Part shown: piece after piece, positions 8,611-17,275 of the stretch
How positions within the stretch are numbered: position 1 is the first letter of the stretch
Layout: every line of letters starts with the position of its first letter
NCBI RefSeq assembly: GCF_009862265.1
Contig: NZ_WWGX01000104.1
Span: 186,183-250,182, forward strand
Reading direction: 5' to 3'
Length of the DNA: 64,000 nt
Source: Streptomyces sp. SID8352
GTDB lineage: Bacteria; Actinomycetota; Actinomycetes; Streptomycetales; Streptomycetaceae
The notes under the pieces: generated by a model
Database searches by the model: none
Seen by the model: the letters and a program-made list of their open reading frames with translations, nothing else
Told to the model about the DNA's origin: nothing
Translations under genes and position numbers: made by a program

Positions 8611-9389
8611 GTGAGGGGTGGTGGCGGCCGGGAGCGGGCCCGGGGCGGGGCGGGGCGGAGGGGCGTTGCGGTACGGCGTGGCGGCGGGGGAGGGGCGGCG
8701 GGGGCGTCCCACGGTCCGCCGTGGCCCGCGGGCCACGTTCCGCCGGGACGGCCCGGCCGACCCGCCCCCCTCGCGCCTGTCCGCCCCCTCGCGCCTGTCC
8801 GCCCGGCCGACGTGTCCGTCCGCCCGACGTGACCGTCCTTCCGGTCCTTCCGCTCGGTGCGCCCGGTCCTCTCCGCCCGCTCGGGGCACCGTTGCCCGAC
8901 CGGCCGACTGACCGGCGGCCCCGGCCTCGTCACGGCCCGGCGCACAGCCCGCACTTGGGCCGGTGCTCGCGCGCGTGGTGGCCCGCGGTGCCCCGGCGCC
9001 CTGGTGCCCGGCGTGCGCCGGCCTGCCGCTCCCGCGCCGTCGCGCCGACCGCACGGCCCGGTCCGGGGGCGTTGCCGGGCCCGCGCGGTCGGTCCGGGGG
9101 CGGTCGGTCCACCCGATCCGCCGGGCCACGTACCTGACCGGCCATCGGCCATCCGGCCCGCTCGGCTCTCTCCGACCTCGGCCGATCCTGACCCCGGTGC
9201 CCGGTGCCCGGTGCCCGGTGCCCGGTGCCCGGTGCCCGGTGCCCGGTTCGGCACCGTCCCGTCCACCGGGCCGCCTCGCGGTGCCGACCGTTCCCGTCGA
9301 CCGGAGCGCCGCCCCCGTCCCGCCGAGCGGGCCGGCCGTCCCGGCCATCCCGCCAACCGCCCTCCGCCCGCCGTGATTACGGTGGGGCC
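8611..9389. other. Gene-free, repeat-rich gap inside the two-component locus
   Basis: 779 bp of extreme G+C with short reiterated motifs: CCCTCGCGCCTGTCCGCCC twice near 8767-8805, and a heptamer tandem listed separately. Open frames on both strands lack recognisable domains. CCGTGATTACGG lies just before the response regulator start, so that gene may have its own promoter. Confidence 0.5.
9196..9244. repeat. Heptanucleotide tandem repeat, 7 copies
   Basis: Seven perfect consecutive GGTGCCC units, followed by GGT, in the gap between sensor kinase and response regulator. Unit number could vary by slippage. Confidence 0.95.
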
Positions 9390-10088
9390 ATGAACGCGAT
9401 CAGACTCCTGCTCGTCGACGACGACCCCCTCGTGCGGGCCGGGCTGTCCTTCATGCTGGGCGGTGCCGACGACATCGAGGTGGTCGGGGAGGCCGCCGAC
9501 GGCCACGAGGTCGGGGCGCTCGTCGACCGCACCCGGCCCGACGTGGTCCTCATGGACATCCGCATGCCGGCGGTGGACGGACTGACCGCAACCGAACGGC
9601 TGCGGGGGCGTGCGGACGCGCCGCAGGTGATCGTGCTCACCACCTTCCACGCCGACGAGCAGGTGCTGCGCGCCCTGCGTGCCGGAGCCGCCGGGTTCGT
9701 CCTCAAGGACACCCCGCCCGCCGAGATCATCGAGGCGGTGCGCCGGGTCGCGGCCGGGGACCCCGTGCTGTCGCCCGCCGTGACCCGACGGCTGATGGAG
9801 CGGGTGGCCGGGAGCGCGGCCGACACCCGCCGCGAGCGCGCCCGTGAGCGCATCACCGCGCTCAACGAGCGCGAGCGCGAGGTCGCGGTTGCGGTCGGCC
9901 GGGGACTCGCCAACGCCGGGATCGCGGGCGAGCTGTTCATGAGCGTCGCCACGGTGAAGACCCATGTCTCCCGCGTCCTGGCCAAGCTCGGCCTGGACAA
10001 CCGCGTCCAGATCGCCCTCCTCGTCCACGACGCCGGTCTCCTCGACGGCACCCCGCACGACGAGGGCCCGCACGGCACCGCCCGCTGA
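9390..10088 (+). CDS. NarL/LuxR-family response regulator
   Basis: 232 aa from ATG 9390. Receiver domain: acidic pocket VDDD near residue 10, phospho-acceptor Asp56 in LMDIRMP, Thr in VLTTF and Lys in FVLKD. A linker of about 60 residues leads to a LuxR-type HTH (about 160-215): ALNEREREVAVAVGRGLANA followed by LFMSVATVKTHVSRVLAKLG. It probably acts as the output of the upstream kinase. The final residues (HDEGPHGTAR) are not part of a domain. There is no strong ribosome-binding site (GGTGGGGCC precedes ATG). Confidence 0.92.
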   Translation: MNAIRLLLVDDDPLVRAGLSFMLGGADDIEVVGEAADGHEVGALVDRTRPDVVLMDIRMPAVDGLTATERLRGRADAPQVIVLTTFHADEQVLRALRAGAAGFVLKDTPPAEIIEAVRRVAAGDPVLSPAVTRRLMERVAGSAADTRRERARERITALNEREREVAVAVGRGLANAGIAGELFMSVATVKTHVSRVLAKLGLDNRVQIALLVHDAGLLDGTPHDEGPHGTAR

Positions 10089-10202
10089 CGACGAGGACGT
10101 ACGGCGGGCGCTCCCGGGGGCGGGACGGACCGGCACGGGGACCCGCCCCGGGCCGACCGGGCCCGCCCCCGGACCGCCCCGCCTCCCATCCCCGGGCCGG
10201 CC

Positions 10203-10227
10203 GGGCCCGCCCCGCTTCGGCGGGCCC
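10203..10227. terminator. Hairpin between convergent genes
   Basis: 9-bp arms GGGCCCGCC / GGCGGGCCC with a 7-nt loop, between the rightward response regulator gene and the leftward sigma-factor operon. Confidence 0.65.
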
Positions 10228-10244
10228 CTGCCGCGCGTCCCGGG

Positions 10245-10718
10245 TCAGACCCCCGCCCGTTCCTCCCCGGACGGTGGTGCCGCCGCTCCCGCCCGCTCCA
10301 GTCCGCAGCTCCCGTCCGCGCAGGACCGGCGCAGACGACCGGCCGAGACGGTCTCGACGAGGCCGAGGGCCCAGCACATCGGGCAGCCGCGCAGCGCGAC
10401 CACGCCGACCGGCACGAGCAGCAGGCTCACCGGGCCGACGGCGGGCAGCAGCGCCAGCCCGCCGGCGAGCGCGCCGAACCCGAGGGCGCCACGGGCCAGA
10501 TGACGCGGCACCGAGGCACTTCCGAAGCCGCCGGACGCCGGACGCCCGGCGCGGAACCGCCCGGCGCGGAACCGCCCGGCGCGGGACCGCCGCTCGCGGG
10601 ACCCGGCGGCGCGGGCCGGGGCGGGACGGAACGTGGCGGTCCGGAACGTGGCGGTGCGGGACCCGGACGTACCGGGCCGGGCGGTGCCGTCCGCCGGGCC
10701 GCGTTCAGATGCCGTCAC
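10245..10718 (-). CDS. DUF2892-like membrane protein with low-complexity N-terminus
   Basis: 157 aa from GTG 10718, overlapping the end of the sigma-factor gene by 14 bp. Residues about 70-130 hold two membrane segments, GALGFGALAGGLALLPAVG and VSLLLVPVGVVALRG, followed by CPMCWALGL, typical of YgaP-like inner membrane domains. Residues about 20-60 are Arg/Ala/Thr-rich, built partly from three 15-bp tandem units at 10545-10589 (coding RAGRF repeats). A Cys pair (CADGSC) follows the domain. The true start may be further downstream if the repeat region is untranslated. The overlap suggests it is made with the sigma factor, perhaps as its membrane-associated regulator (inference). Confidence 0.65.
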   Translation of the reverse strand: MTASERGPADGTARPGTSGSRTATFRTATFRPAPARAAGSRERRSRAGRFRAGRFRAGRPASGGFGSASVPRHLARGALGFGALAGGLALLPAVGPVSLLLVPVGVVALRGCPMCWALGLVETVSAGRLRRSCADGSCGLERAGAAAPPSGEERAGV

Positions 10719-11280
10719 CGGTTCCTCCCCTCCCGGCGGGCTCCTCGCCCAGCGTCTCCCGCACCGTCCGCCGCGCCCGGTGCAGCCGGGACTTCATCGC
10801 GGCGGTGCTGAGCCCGAGCCGGTCCGCGACCGTCCGGCCGGGCAGGCCCTGGACGTCCCGCATGACCAGCACGCGCCGCTGGTCGTCGGGGAGGGCGGCG
10901 ACGGCGTCGGCGACCCGTTCCGCCTCCAGCCGCAGCAGGACGTCCTCCTCGGCGGAGGGCGCGGTGCCTCCGGCGGCACCGGGCTCCGCGGACGGCCCGC
11001 GCGGGCGCAGCGCCCGGGCCCGGCGCAGGCACTCGTTGCGGACGATCCGGAACATCCACGAGGCCAGCGCCCCGGAGGCGCGCAGCATGCCGATCTTCCG
11101 GTAGAGGATGATCAACGCCTCCTGCGCGGCGTCCTCGGCGTCCTGCGGGGTGGCGCACAGCGAGCGCGCGAACCGGTGGACATGCGGGTAGGAGCCGTGG
11201 ACGAGGGTGGCCAGCGCCTCGGAGTCGCCGCCCTGCGCCGCGGTGACCAGGGGCGCGTCGGGCCAGGTGCGGTCAGCCAC
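10705..11280 (-). CDS. ECF-type RNA polymerase sigma factor
   Basis: 191 aa. Sigma region 2 is seen in VHRFARSLCATPQDAEDAAQEALIILYRKIG and ASWMFRIVRNECLRRAR. Region 4 is ALPDDQRRVLVMRDVQGLPGRTVADRLGLSTAAMKSRLHRARRTVRETL. GTG 11280 overlaps the end of the upstream 33-aa gene by 8 bp. No classical zinc-binding anti-sigma gene is present; instead two small membrane-protein genes flank it in the same operon. Upstream of the operon a GGAAC (11419-11415, minus strand) is followed after 14 nt by CGTC, a slightly short ECF-like promoter that might be autoregulatory. Confidence 0.92.
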   Translation of the reverse strand: MADRTWPDAPLVTAAQGGDSEALATLVHGSYPHVHRFARSLCATPQDAEDAAQEALIILYRKIGMLRASGALASWMFRIVRNECLRRARALRPRGPSAEPGAAGGTAPSAEEDVLLRLEAERVADAVAALPDDQRRVLVMRDVQGLPGRTVADRLGLSTAAMKSRLHRARRTVRETLGEEPAGRGGTGDGI

Positions 11281-11374
11281 GCCGCCGCCCCCGGCGGCGC
11301 AGCAGGGTGACGGCGCACGCGCACAGCAGCAGCGCGGCCGCCACCGCGGTGATGACGGCGGTGGTGGTGCTCAT
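11273..11374 (-). CDS. 33-aa single-span membrane peptide leading the sigma-factor operon
   Basis: ATG 11374 is preceded by an excellent GGGGAGGA ribosome-binding site at ideal spacing, and the reading frame ends in a TGA that overlaps the sigma-factor GTG by 8 bp. The product is one hydrophobic helix (TTTAVITAVAAALLLCACAV) with a strongly basic cytoplasmic tail (RRRGRRRG). It is too short for most gene callers. The position and start signal make translation likely. The function is unknown; tethering or antagonising the sigma factor is a guess. Confidence 0.7.
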   Translation of the reverse strand: MSTTTAVITAVAAALLLCACAVTLLRRRGRRRG

Positions 11375-11956
11375 GGGTCCTCCCCAGGGGACACGGGACG
11401 GACGCGGTTCGTCCGTTCCCCCATGAGAGGCATCGGGACATGGAAAGGATTCGGCCCACTCGCCACGGTCCTCCCGTTCGCCGTTCGCCGTTCGCCGCCC
11501 CCCCGTCGTCACCGTCCGCTGCCGCTGCCGCCGTCCCGTTCGCCGTCACCGTCCCCCCGTCCGCCGCCGTCCCGCCCTCCGCAGACCTCCCGGCCCGCCG
11601 GACAGCGCCGTAGGACACGGCCCGGGGCGCGGACCGCTCCGGCAGGGAGCCGGACGCGCCGGACACCGACCGCCGGACCGTGCCCCCGGATGCCGCGAGG
11701 TGTCACCGGACAACCGCGAGGCACCCACGGGCGCCGCAGGGCACCCACGGGCGCCGCAGGGCACCCACGGGCGCCGCAGGGCACCCACGGGCGTCGCGAA
11801 GCCTCCCGGGCCGCGGGACCGGACGCCCCGCCGTACACCGTCGCGGGACACCACCCCGCCCGCACGACCGGGCCCGCCGTGACCGTACGACCGGGCCCGC
11901 CGCGCCCGCCCCGGGGCTCCGCCCGGCCCACGCCCGGCGCCCATGCGCCCCGGCGC
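11375..11956. other. Gene-free gap
   Basis: 582 bp, G+C-rich, between two leftward genes. It holds the sigma-operon promoter region on its left and a 20-bp tandem repeat on its right. No gene is supported. Confidence 0.5.
11721..11794. repeat. 20-bp tandem repeat, three perfect copies plus a partial
   Basis: Unit GCACCCACGGGCGCCGCAGG at 11721, 11741 and 11761, with a diverging fourth copy from 11781. It lies just beyond the 3' end of the dehydrogenase gene. Confidence 0.95.
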
Positions 11957-12982
11957 TCAGCCGCGTAACGCCGCTCCCGCCGCCCCCGGCACCTCCGCCA
12001 GCCGTACCGGCCTGCGTTCGCGCCGCGACACCTCGCACGCCTCCGCGATCCGGAGGGCCTGGAGCGCCGCGTGTCCGTCGCACGGGTTGTCCCGCTCGCC
12101 CCGCACCAGCTCCACGAACGCGGTCAGCTCCGCCTCGTACGCCGGGCCGAAGCGCTCCAGGAACCCCGTCCACGGCTTGTCCGCCGCCGGGGGCCCGGTC
12201 GGTTCGGTCGACGCGATCGGCGTGCGGTCGTCCAGACCCACGACGATCTGGTCCAGCTCCCCGGCCAGCTCCATGCGGACGTCGTACCCCGCCCCGTGCA
12301 GCCGGGTCGCGGTGACCGTCGCCAGCGTGCCGTCGTCCAGGGTCAGCAGCGCCGCCCCGGTGTCCACGTCGTCCGATTCCCGGAACATCCCCGGCCCGCC
12401 GTCGGACCCGGCGGCGTACACGTCGGTGACCTCCCGCCCCGTGATCCAGCGCAGGACGTCGAAGTCGTGGATCAGGGTGTCCCGGAAGAGGCCGCCGGAC
12501 TGGGCCAGGTAGGCGGGCGGCGGCGGTGCCTGGTCGCTGGTGACCGCGCGCACGGTGTGCAGCCGGCCGAGCCGCCCCGACCGCACCGCCTCCCGCGCCC
12601 CCGCGTAGCCGCTGTCGAAGCGCCGCTGGAAGCCCATCTGCAGGATCGTGCCGGCGGCGGCCACCTCGCCGAGGGCGTGCAGCGTGCCCGCCAGGTCGGC
12701 CGCGACGGGCTTCTCGCAGAACACCGGCAGCCCCGAGCGCGCCGCCCGCCCGATCAGCTCGGCGTGGGCCGAGGTGGCCGTCGTGATCACCACCGCGTCG
12801 ACGCCCCAGTGGAAGATCTCGTCCACGCCCGGTGCCGCCGTCTCGCCCAGGCGGTGCGCCAGCTCCTGCGCGCGCGCCCGGTCGGCGTCGGTCAGGATCA
12901 GGGACCCGACGTCGCGGTGACGGCTGAGCGTGTTGGCGTGGACGGTGCCGATCCGGCCCGTACCGATGACCCCGATGCGCAT
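11957..12982 (-). CDS. Gfo/Idh/MocA-family oxidoreductase (inositol 2-dehydrogenase-like)
   Basis: 341 aa. The N-terminal Rossmann motif is VIGTGRIGTVHANTL (about 4-18), followed by VVITTATSAHAE and the substrate-site EKP in GLPVFCEKPVAAD, where the Lys is catalytic. The second domain shows GGLFRDTLIHDFDVLRWITG with the conserved Asp-His pair. Similarity is greatest to myo-inositol/sugar dehydrogenases that oxidise a ring hydroxyl with NAD. It diverges from a GntR regulator and lies beside a sugar importer, suggesting oxidation of the imported ligand. A TTGACA (minus strand, 13018-13013) with the TGTCCGGACA box just upstream probably forms its regulated promoter. Confidence 0.87.
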   Translation of the reverse strand: MRIGVIGTGRIGTVHANTLSRHRDVGSLILTDADRARAQELAHRLGETAAPGVDEIFHWGVDAVVITTATSAHAELIGRAARSGLPVFCEKPVAADLAGTLHALGEVAAAGTILQMGFQRRFDSGYAGAREAVRSGRLGRLHTVRAVTSDQAPPPPAYLAQSGGLFRDTLIHDFDVLRWITGREVTDVYAAGSDGGPGMFRESDDVDTGAALLTLDDGTLATVTATRLHGAGYDVRMELAGELDQIVVGLDDRTPIASTEPTGPPAADKPWTGFLERFGPAYEAELTAFVELVRGERDNPCDGHAALQALRIAEACEVSRRERRPVRLAEVPGAAGAALRG

Positions 12983-13024
12983 GGAAACAAAGTGGGCTCA
13001 CAGCCCGGCCGCTGTCAATGTGTA

Positions 13025-13034
13025 TGTCCGGACA
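13025..13034. promoter_or_regulatory. Palindromic operator TGTCCGGACA, site 1
   Basis: A perfect 10-bp palindrome within ATGTCCGGACAA in the divergent region between dehydrogenase and GntR genes, directly behind the leftward TTGACA. The same 12-mer recurs before the importer operon. It is the likely GntR site (inference). Confidence 0.65.
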
Positions 13035-13084
13035 ACCGGACTGCACGACTTCCCGTCAACAGGGCGTGGGGCTACGCTCGGCGG

Positions 13085-13849
13085 GTGCCGAAACCAACCG
13101 TGGACCCGACGGACGCGCTCGACCTCCGAGTGGACCGCAGCAGTCCGGTCCCGCTGTACTTCCAGCTCGCGCAGCAGCTGGAGGCGGCGATCGAACACGG
13201 CGCCCTGACCCCCGGCAGTCTCCTGGGCAACGAGATCGACCTGGCCGCGCGGCTCGGCCTGTCCCGCCCCACCGTCCGCCAGGCGATCCAGTCCCTCGTC
13301 GACAAGGGCCTCCTGGTGCGCCGCCGGGGCGTCGGCACCCAGGTGGTGCACAGCCAGGTCAAGCGCCCGCTGGAGCTGAGCAGCCTCTACGACGACCTGG
13401 CCGCCGCCGGCCGCCGCCCCTCCACGAACGTGCTGGTCAACACCGTCGTCGACGCCACCGTCGAGGTCGCCGCTGCCCTGGGGGTCCCCGAGGGCGGCGA
13501 TGTGCACCGCCTGGAACGGCTGCGCCTGGCGCACGGCGAACCGGTCGCCTACCTCTGCAACCACCTGCCCCCCGGCCTCCTCGACCTGGACACCGGGCAA
13601 CTGCGCGCCACCGGCCTCTACCGCCTGCTGCGCGGCGCCGGGATCACCCTGCACAGCGCCCGCCAGTCCATCGGCGCCCGCGCCGCCGCCCCGGCCGAGG
13701 CCGAGCGGCTGGACGAACCGGAGGGCGCCCCCCTGCTCACCATGCGGCGCACCACCTACGACGACACCGGACGCGCCGTCGAGTTCGGCACGCACCTGTA
13801 CCGGCCCTCCCGCTACTCCTTCGAGTTCCAGCTCCTCGTACGGCCCTGA
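13085..13849 (+). CDS. GntR/HutC-subfamily transcriptional regulator
   Basis: 254 aa from GTG 13085. The N-terminal winged helix reads VPLYFQLAQQLEAAIEHGAL and then NEIDLAARLGLSRPTVRQAI, followed by VRRRGVGTQV. The C-terminal UTRA effector domain spans about 95-250 (LERLRLAHGEPVAYL, FGTHLYRPSRYSFEFQLLVRP). This subfamily responds to small sugars or their phosphates. TACGCT at 13073-13078 lies 6 nt before the GTG with no ribosome-binding site, so the message may be leaderless. It is flanked by two TGTCCGGACA palindromes and probably controls the dehydrogenase and importer. Confidence 0.9.
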   Translation: MPKPTVDPTDALDLRVDRSSPVPLYFQLAQQLEAAIEHGALTPGSLLGNEIDLAARLGLSRPTVRQAIQSLVDKGLLVRRRGVGTQVVHSQVKRPLELSSLYDDLAAAGRRPSTNVLVNTVVDATVEVAAALGVPEGGDVHRLERLRLAHGEPVAYLCNHLPPGLLDLDTGQLRATGLYRLLRGAGITLHSARQSIGARAAAPAEAERLDEPEGAPLLTMRRTTYDDTGRAVEFGTHLYRPSRYSFEFQLLVRP

Positions 13850-13989
13850 CCCGCCCGTCCGCCAGAGCCCGGTCCCGCCCCGCCCCGGCTCCCGGCCCCG
13901 GTCTCCGGCTCCTGGCTCCCGGGTCCGGGTCCGGCCCCCGGGCCTCGGTCCCGGACGGCGGCCCCGCGCACCGTGGAGGTTCGTCTCAA

Positions 13990-13999
13990 TGTCCGGACA
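13990..13999. promoter_or_regulatory. Palindromic operator TGTCCGGACA, site 2
   Basis: Same 12-mer (ATGTCCGGACAA) as site 1, about 165 bp before the importer lipoprotein start. The 316-bp gap 13850-14165 otherwise shows only G+C-rich reiterations. Confidence 0.65.
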
Positions 14000-14165
14000 A
14001 TATGACCCGTCGGCGCTCCCCTGGGCGGAACCACGGGTTCCGGTAGCGGAGAATGGAGCGTTCGGGATTTCCCGCGACCGGCTCCGCCCGGCACCGGGAC
14101 CCCACGGCGACCGGGTCCCGGCACCCGGCGGAACAGCACGGCACGGCAAGAAGGGGCGCGGCCTC

Positions 14166-15170
14166 GTGGCACGTTTTCGGACATGGGTGGGCATCGCACT
14201 GGCAGGGGCGCTGACGCTGTCCCTGGCCGGGTGCAGCAGCACCGGCGGCAAGCGCGCCGAGGACGCCCGCAGGGCGGCGGCTGCCCAGGGACGGGCGGCG
14301 GTGGACACCCCCCGCTGGACCTTCGCCATGATCACCCACTCGGGCGACGGCGACACCTTCTGGGACATCGTCCAGAGCGGCGCCGAACAGGCGGCCGTCA
14401 AGGACAACATCAACTTCCTGTACTCCCACGACGACGAGGCCCAGCAGCAGGCCCAGCTCGTCGACGCGGCCGTCGACAAGAAGGTCGACGGGATCGTCGT
14501 CACCCTCGCCAAGCCCGACGCGATGAGGTCCGCCCTCGACCGCGCCCGGAAGGCCGGCATCCCCGTGATCACCGTGAACTCCGGCTCCGAGGAGTCCAGG
14601 GAGTTCGGCGCCCTCACGCACATCGGCCAGGACGAGACCATCGCCGGCGAGGCGGTCGGCGAGGAACTCAACGCCCGGGGCCGCGAGCGGGCCCTGTGCA
14701 TCCTGCACGAACAGGGCAACGTCGGCCACGAGCAGCGCTGCGACGGAGTCGAGAAGACCTTCGACGGCACCCTCCAGCGGCTCTACGTCAACGGCACCAA
14801 CATGCCCGACACCCAGTCCGCCATCGAGGCCAAGCTCCAGAGCGACCGGGCCGTCGACGCCGTCGTCACCCTCGGCGCGCCCTACGCCGACACCGCCGTC
14901 AAGGCCCGCGAGGGCGCGGGCAGCAAGGCCGAGATCGACACCTTCGACCTCAACGCCAAGGTCGTCGCCGGGCTCCGGTCCGGCGCCCTGGGCTTCGCCG
15001 TCGACCAGCAGCCCTACCTCCAGGGCTACGAGGCCGTCGACCTGCTCTGGCTGTACAAGTACAACGCGGACGTCCTCGGCGGCGGCCGCCCGGTCCTCAC
15101 CGGCCCCCAGATCATCACCAAGGACGACGCCGCCGCCCTCGCCGACCACACGGAGCGGGGCACCCGATGA
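14166..15170 (+). CDS. Sugar ABC transporter substrate-binding lipoprotein
   Basis: 334 aa from GTG 14166, chosen because it starts a proper signal ([23 protein letters not shown]) with lipobox LAGC and Cys23. An upstream in-frame ATG at 13989 overlaps the operator and adds 59 non-signal residues. The mature protein is a periplasmic-binding-protein type I (ribose/inositol-like) fold: [61 protein letters not shown] and [18 protein letters not shown]. It delivers a monosaccharide or cyclitol to the permease. Its stop overlaps the permease start (ATGA). Confidence 0.9.
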   Translation: MARFRTWVGIALAGALTLSLAGCSSTGGKRAEDARRAAAAQGRAAVDTPRWTFAMITHSGDGDTFWDIVQSGAEQAAVKDNINFLYSHDDEAQQQAQLVDAAVDKKVDGIVVTLAKPDAMRSALDRARKAGIPVITVNSGSEESREFGALTHIGQDETIAGEAVGEELNARGRERALCILHEQGNVGHEQRCDGVEKTFDGTLQRLYVNGTNMPDTQSAIEAKLQSDRAVDAVVTLGAPYADTAVKAREGAGSKAEIDTFDLNAKVVAGLRSGALGFAVDQQPYLQGYEAVDLLWLYKYNADVLGGGRPVLTGPQIITKDDAAALADHTERGTR

Positions 15171-16213
15171 GCGCCCCCGCGCCGGTGCGGGACACCGGGG
15201 GGCGGACCGCGCCCCACACCGCCCCGCTGCGCAGGCTGCTGGGCCGCCCCGAGCTGGGCTCGGTCGTCGGCGCCCTCGCCGTCTTCGCCTTCTTCGTGGC
15301 CTTCGCCGACGGCTTCCTGCGCCCCGCCAGTCTCGCCACCGTCCTCTACGCCGCCTCCACCATCGGCATCATGGCGGTGCCCGTGGCGCTGCTGATGATC
15401 GGCGGCGAGTTCGACCTGTCCGCGGGCGTCCTGGTGACCTCGTCGGCGCTGGTCTCCTCGATGTCCAGCTATCAGATGACCGCCAACGTCTGGGTCGGCG
15501 TCGCCGTCTCGCTGCTGGTCACCCTCGCCATCGGAGCCTTCAACGGCCTGATGCTCACCCGCACCGGGCTGCCCAGCTTCATCATCACGCTCGGCACCTT
15601 CCTGATGCTGACCGGTGTGAACCTGGGCCTCACCAAGCTCATCGGCGGCACCGTCTCCACCAAGTCCATCGCCGACATGGAGGGCTTCCCCGCCGCCCGC
15701 GACGTGTTCGCCTCCACGCTCACCGTCGGCGGCGTCGGCTTCAAGGTCACCATCCTCTGGTGGCTCGCCCTGGTCGCCGTCGCGAGCTGGATCCTGCTGC
15801 GCACCCGCGCCGGCAACTGGATCTTCGCCGTCGGCGGCAACAAGGAGGCCGCCCGCGCGGTCGGCGTCCCGGTCACCCGCACCAAGGTCGGCCTCTACAT
15901 GGGCGTCGGCCTCGGCGCCTGGATCTCCGGTCAGCACCTGCTCTTCTCCTACGACGTCGTCCAGTCCGGCGAGGGCGTCGGCAACGAGCTGATCTACATC
16001 ATCGCCGCCGTCATCGGCGGCTGCCTGATCACCGGCGGCTACGGCAGCGCCGTCGGCTCGGCGGTCGGCGCCCTCATCTTCGGCATGACCAGCAAGGGCA
16101 TCGTCTTCGCCGAGTGGAACCCCGACTGGTTCAAGTTCTTCCTCGGAGCGATGCTGCTCCTCGCGGCCCTGCTCAACGCCTGGGTCCGCAAGCGGGCGGA
16201 GGCCACCGCATGA
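15167..16213 (+). CDS. Sugar ABC transporter permease (CUT2 type)
   Basis: 348 aa with about eight to ten membrane segments, including [39 protein letters not shown] (the diagnostic GGEFDLS of ribose/xylose-type permeases), [19 protein letters not shown], and the EAA-like loop [20 protein letters not shown] that contacts the ATPase. It overlaps both neighbours by 4 bp, so the three subunits are translationally coupled. A single permease gene implies a homodimeric pore. Confidence 0.92.
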   Translation: MSAPAPVRDTGGRTAPHTAPLRRLLGRPELGSVVGALAVFAFFVAFADGFLRPASLATVLYAASTIGIMAVPVALLMIGGEFDLSAGVLVTSSALVSSMSSYQMTANVWVGVAVSLLVTLAIGAFNGLMLTRTGLPSFIITLGTFLMLTGVNLGLTKLIGGTVSTKSIADMEGFPAARDVFASTLTVGGVGFKVTILWWLALVAVASWILLRTRAGNWIFAVGGNKEAARAVGVPVTRTKVGLYMGVGLGAWISGQHLLFSYDVVQSGEGVGNELIYIIAAVIGGCLITGGYGSAVGSAVGALIFGMTSKGIVFAEWNPDWFKFFLGAMLLLAALLNAWVRKRAEATA

Positions 16214-17007
16214 CGCAGCGCACCGACGGCCGTACGGCCCTCGTGGAGCTGACCGACGTCAGCAAGCACTACGGCCACGTCCGCGCCCTGGAGGGGGTGT
16301 CCCTCACCGTCCACGCCGGGGAGATCACCTGTGTCCTGGGCGACAACGGCGCGGGCAAGTCCACCCTCATCAAGATCATCGCGGGGCTGCACCGGCACGA
16401 CGGCGGCACCCTCGCCCTCGACGGGGAGGAGATCCGCCTCGGCTCCCCGCGCGAGGCCCTGGACCGGGGCATCGCCACCGTGTACCAGGACCTCGCCGTG
16501 GTCCCGCTCATGCCGGTCTGGCGGAACTTCTTCCTCGGCTCCGAGCCGCGCCGGGGCGCCGGCCCGTTCCGGCGGCTCGACGTCGACCGCATGCGCCGCA
16601 CCACCCACGCGGAACTGCTGCGCATGGGCATCGACCTGCGCGACGTCGACCAGCCCATCGGCACCCTCTCCGGCGGCGAACGCCAGTGCGTGGCCATCGC
16701 CCGCGCGGTGCACTTCGGCGCGAAGGTCCTCGTCCTCGACGAACCCACGGCCGCGCTCGGCGTCAAGCAGTCCGGCGTCGTCCTGAAGTACGTCTCCGCC
16801 GCCCGCGACCAGGGCCTGGGCGTCGTCCTGATCACCCACAACCCGCACCACGCCCATCTGGTGGGCGACCGCTTCGTCCTGCTGAAGCGCGGCACCATGG
16901 TCGGCAACCACGAACGCGACGACATCACCCTGGACGAACTGACCCGCCAGATGGCGGGCGGATCGGAACTGGACGCCCTGCGCCACGAGCTCCAGCGGGA
17001 GGACTGA
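16210..17007 (+). CDS. Sugar ABC transporter ATP-binding protein (single domain)
   Basis: 265 aa with one complete ATPase domain: Walker [10 protein letters not shown] (about 45), Q-loop YQDLAVV, signature LSGGERQ, Walker B VLVLDEP, switch His in LITHNPHH. Ribose-type importers generally use a fused double ATPase of about 500 aa; this half-length protein is like the fructose-type FrcA and probably works as a homodimer. It overlaps the permease stop by 4 bp. A 268-bp gap with 22-bp repeats separates it from the ROK kinase. Confidence 0.92.
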   Translation: MTQRTDGRTALVELTDVSKHYGHVRALEGVSLTVHAGEITCVLGDNGAGKSTLIKIIAGLHRHDGGTLALDGEEIRLGSPREALDRGIATVYQDLAVVPLMPVWRNFFLGSEPRRGAGPFRRLDVDRMRRTTHAELLRMGIDLRDVDQPIGTLSGGERQCVAIARAVHFGAKVLVLDEPTAALGVKQSGVVLKYVSAARDQGLGVVLITHNPHHAHLVGDRFVLLKRGTMVGNHERDDITLDELTRQMAGGSELDALRHELQRED

Positions 17008-17018
17008 GGCCGCGGCGG

Positions 17019-17084
17019 GACGACCGGCGGTGCCGTCCGGGACGACCGGCGGTGCCGTCCGGGACGACCGGCGGTGCCGTCCGG
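17019..17084. repeat. 22-bp tandem repeat, three perfect copies
   Basis: Units begin GACGACCGGCGGTGCC at 17019, 17041 and 17063, right after the importer operon. They contain GACCGGCGGT-type dyads but form no classical terminator. Confidence 0.95.
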
Positions 17085-17275
17085 GAGGACCTTCCCGGGA
17101 GGGCCGGCCGAACCGCCCGGGAGGGCCGGAACACCGGGGTGCGCGGGAAACCGGGCACCCCGTACCGGCGTGCCCGCGGCCCCGCCCGCCGGGTCCGCTC
17201 CGGGCGGCCGTCCACCCCGCCCCGGCAGGGGAAGCGTTCGGCCGAGGACACCTCCGTGCGGCACAATCGCACCCG

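Noticed and set aside
6451-9348. Very long minus-strand open frame (965 aa) opposite the ribonuclease and histidine kinase genes
   Set aside because: It is the antisense shadow of genes with clear domains; composition is low-complexity Gly/Arg/Pro without motifs.
13989-14165. Upstream ATG for the sugar-binding lipoprotein
   Set aside because: It lies inside the operator and would bury the signal peptide 59 residues into the protein; GTG 14166 starts a normal lipoprotein signal.
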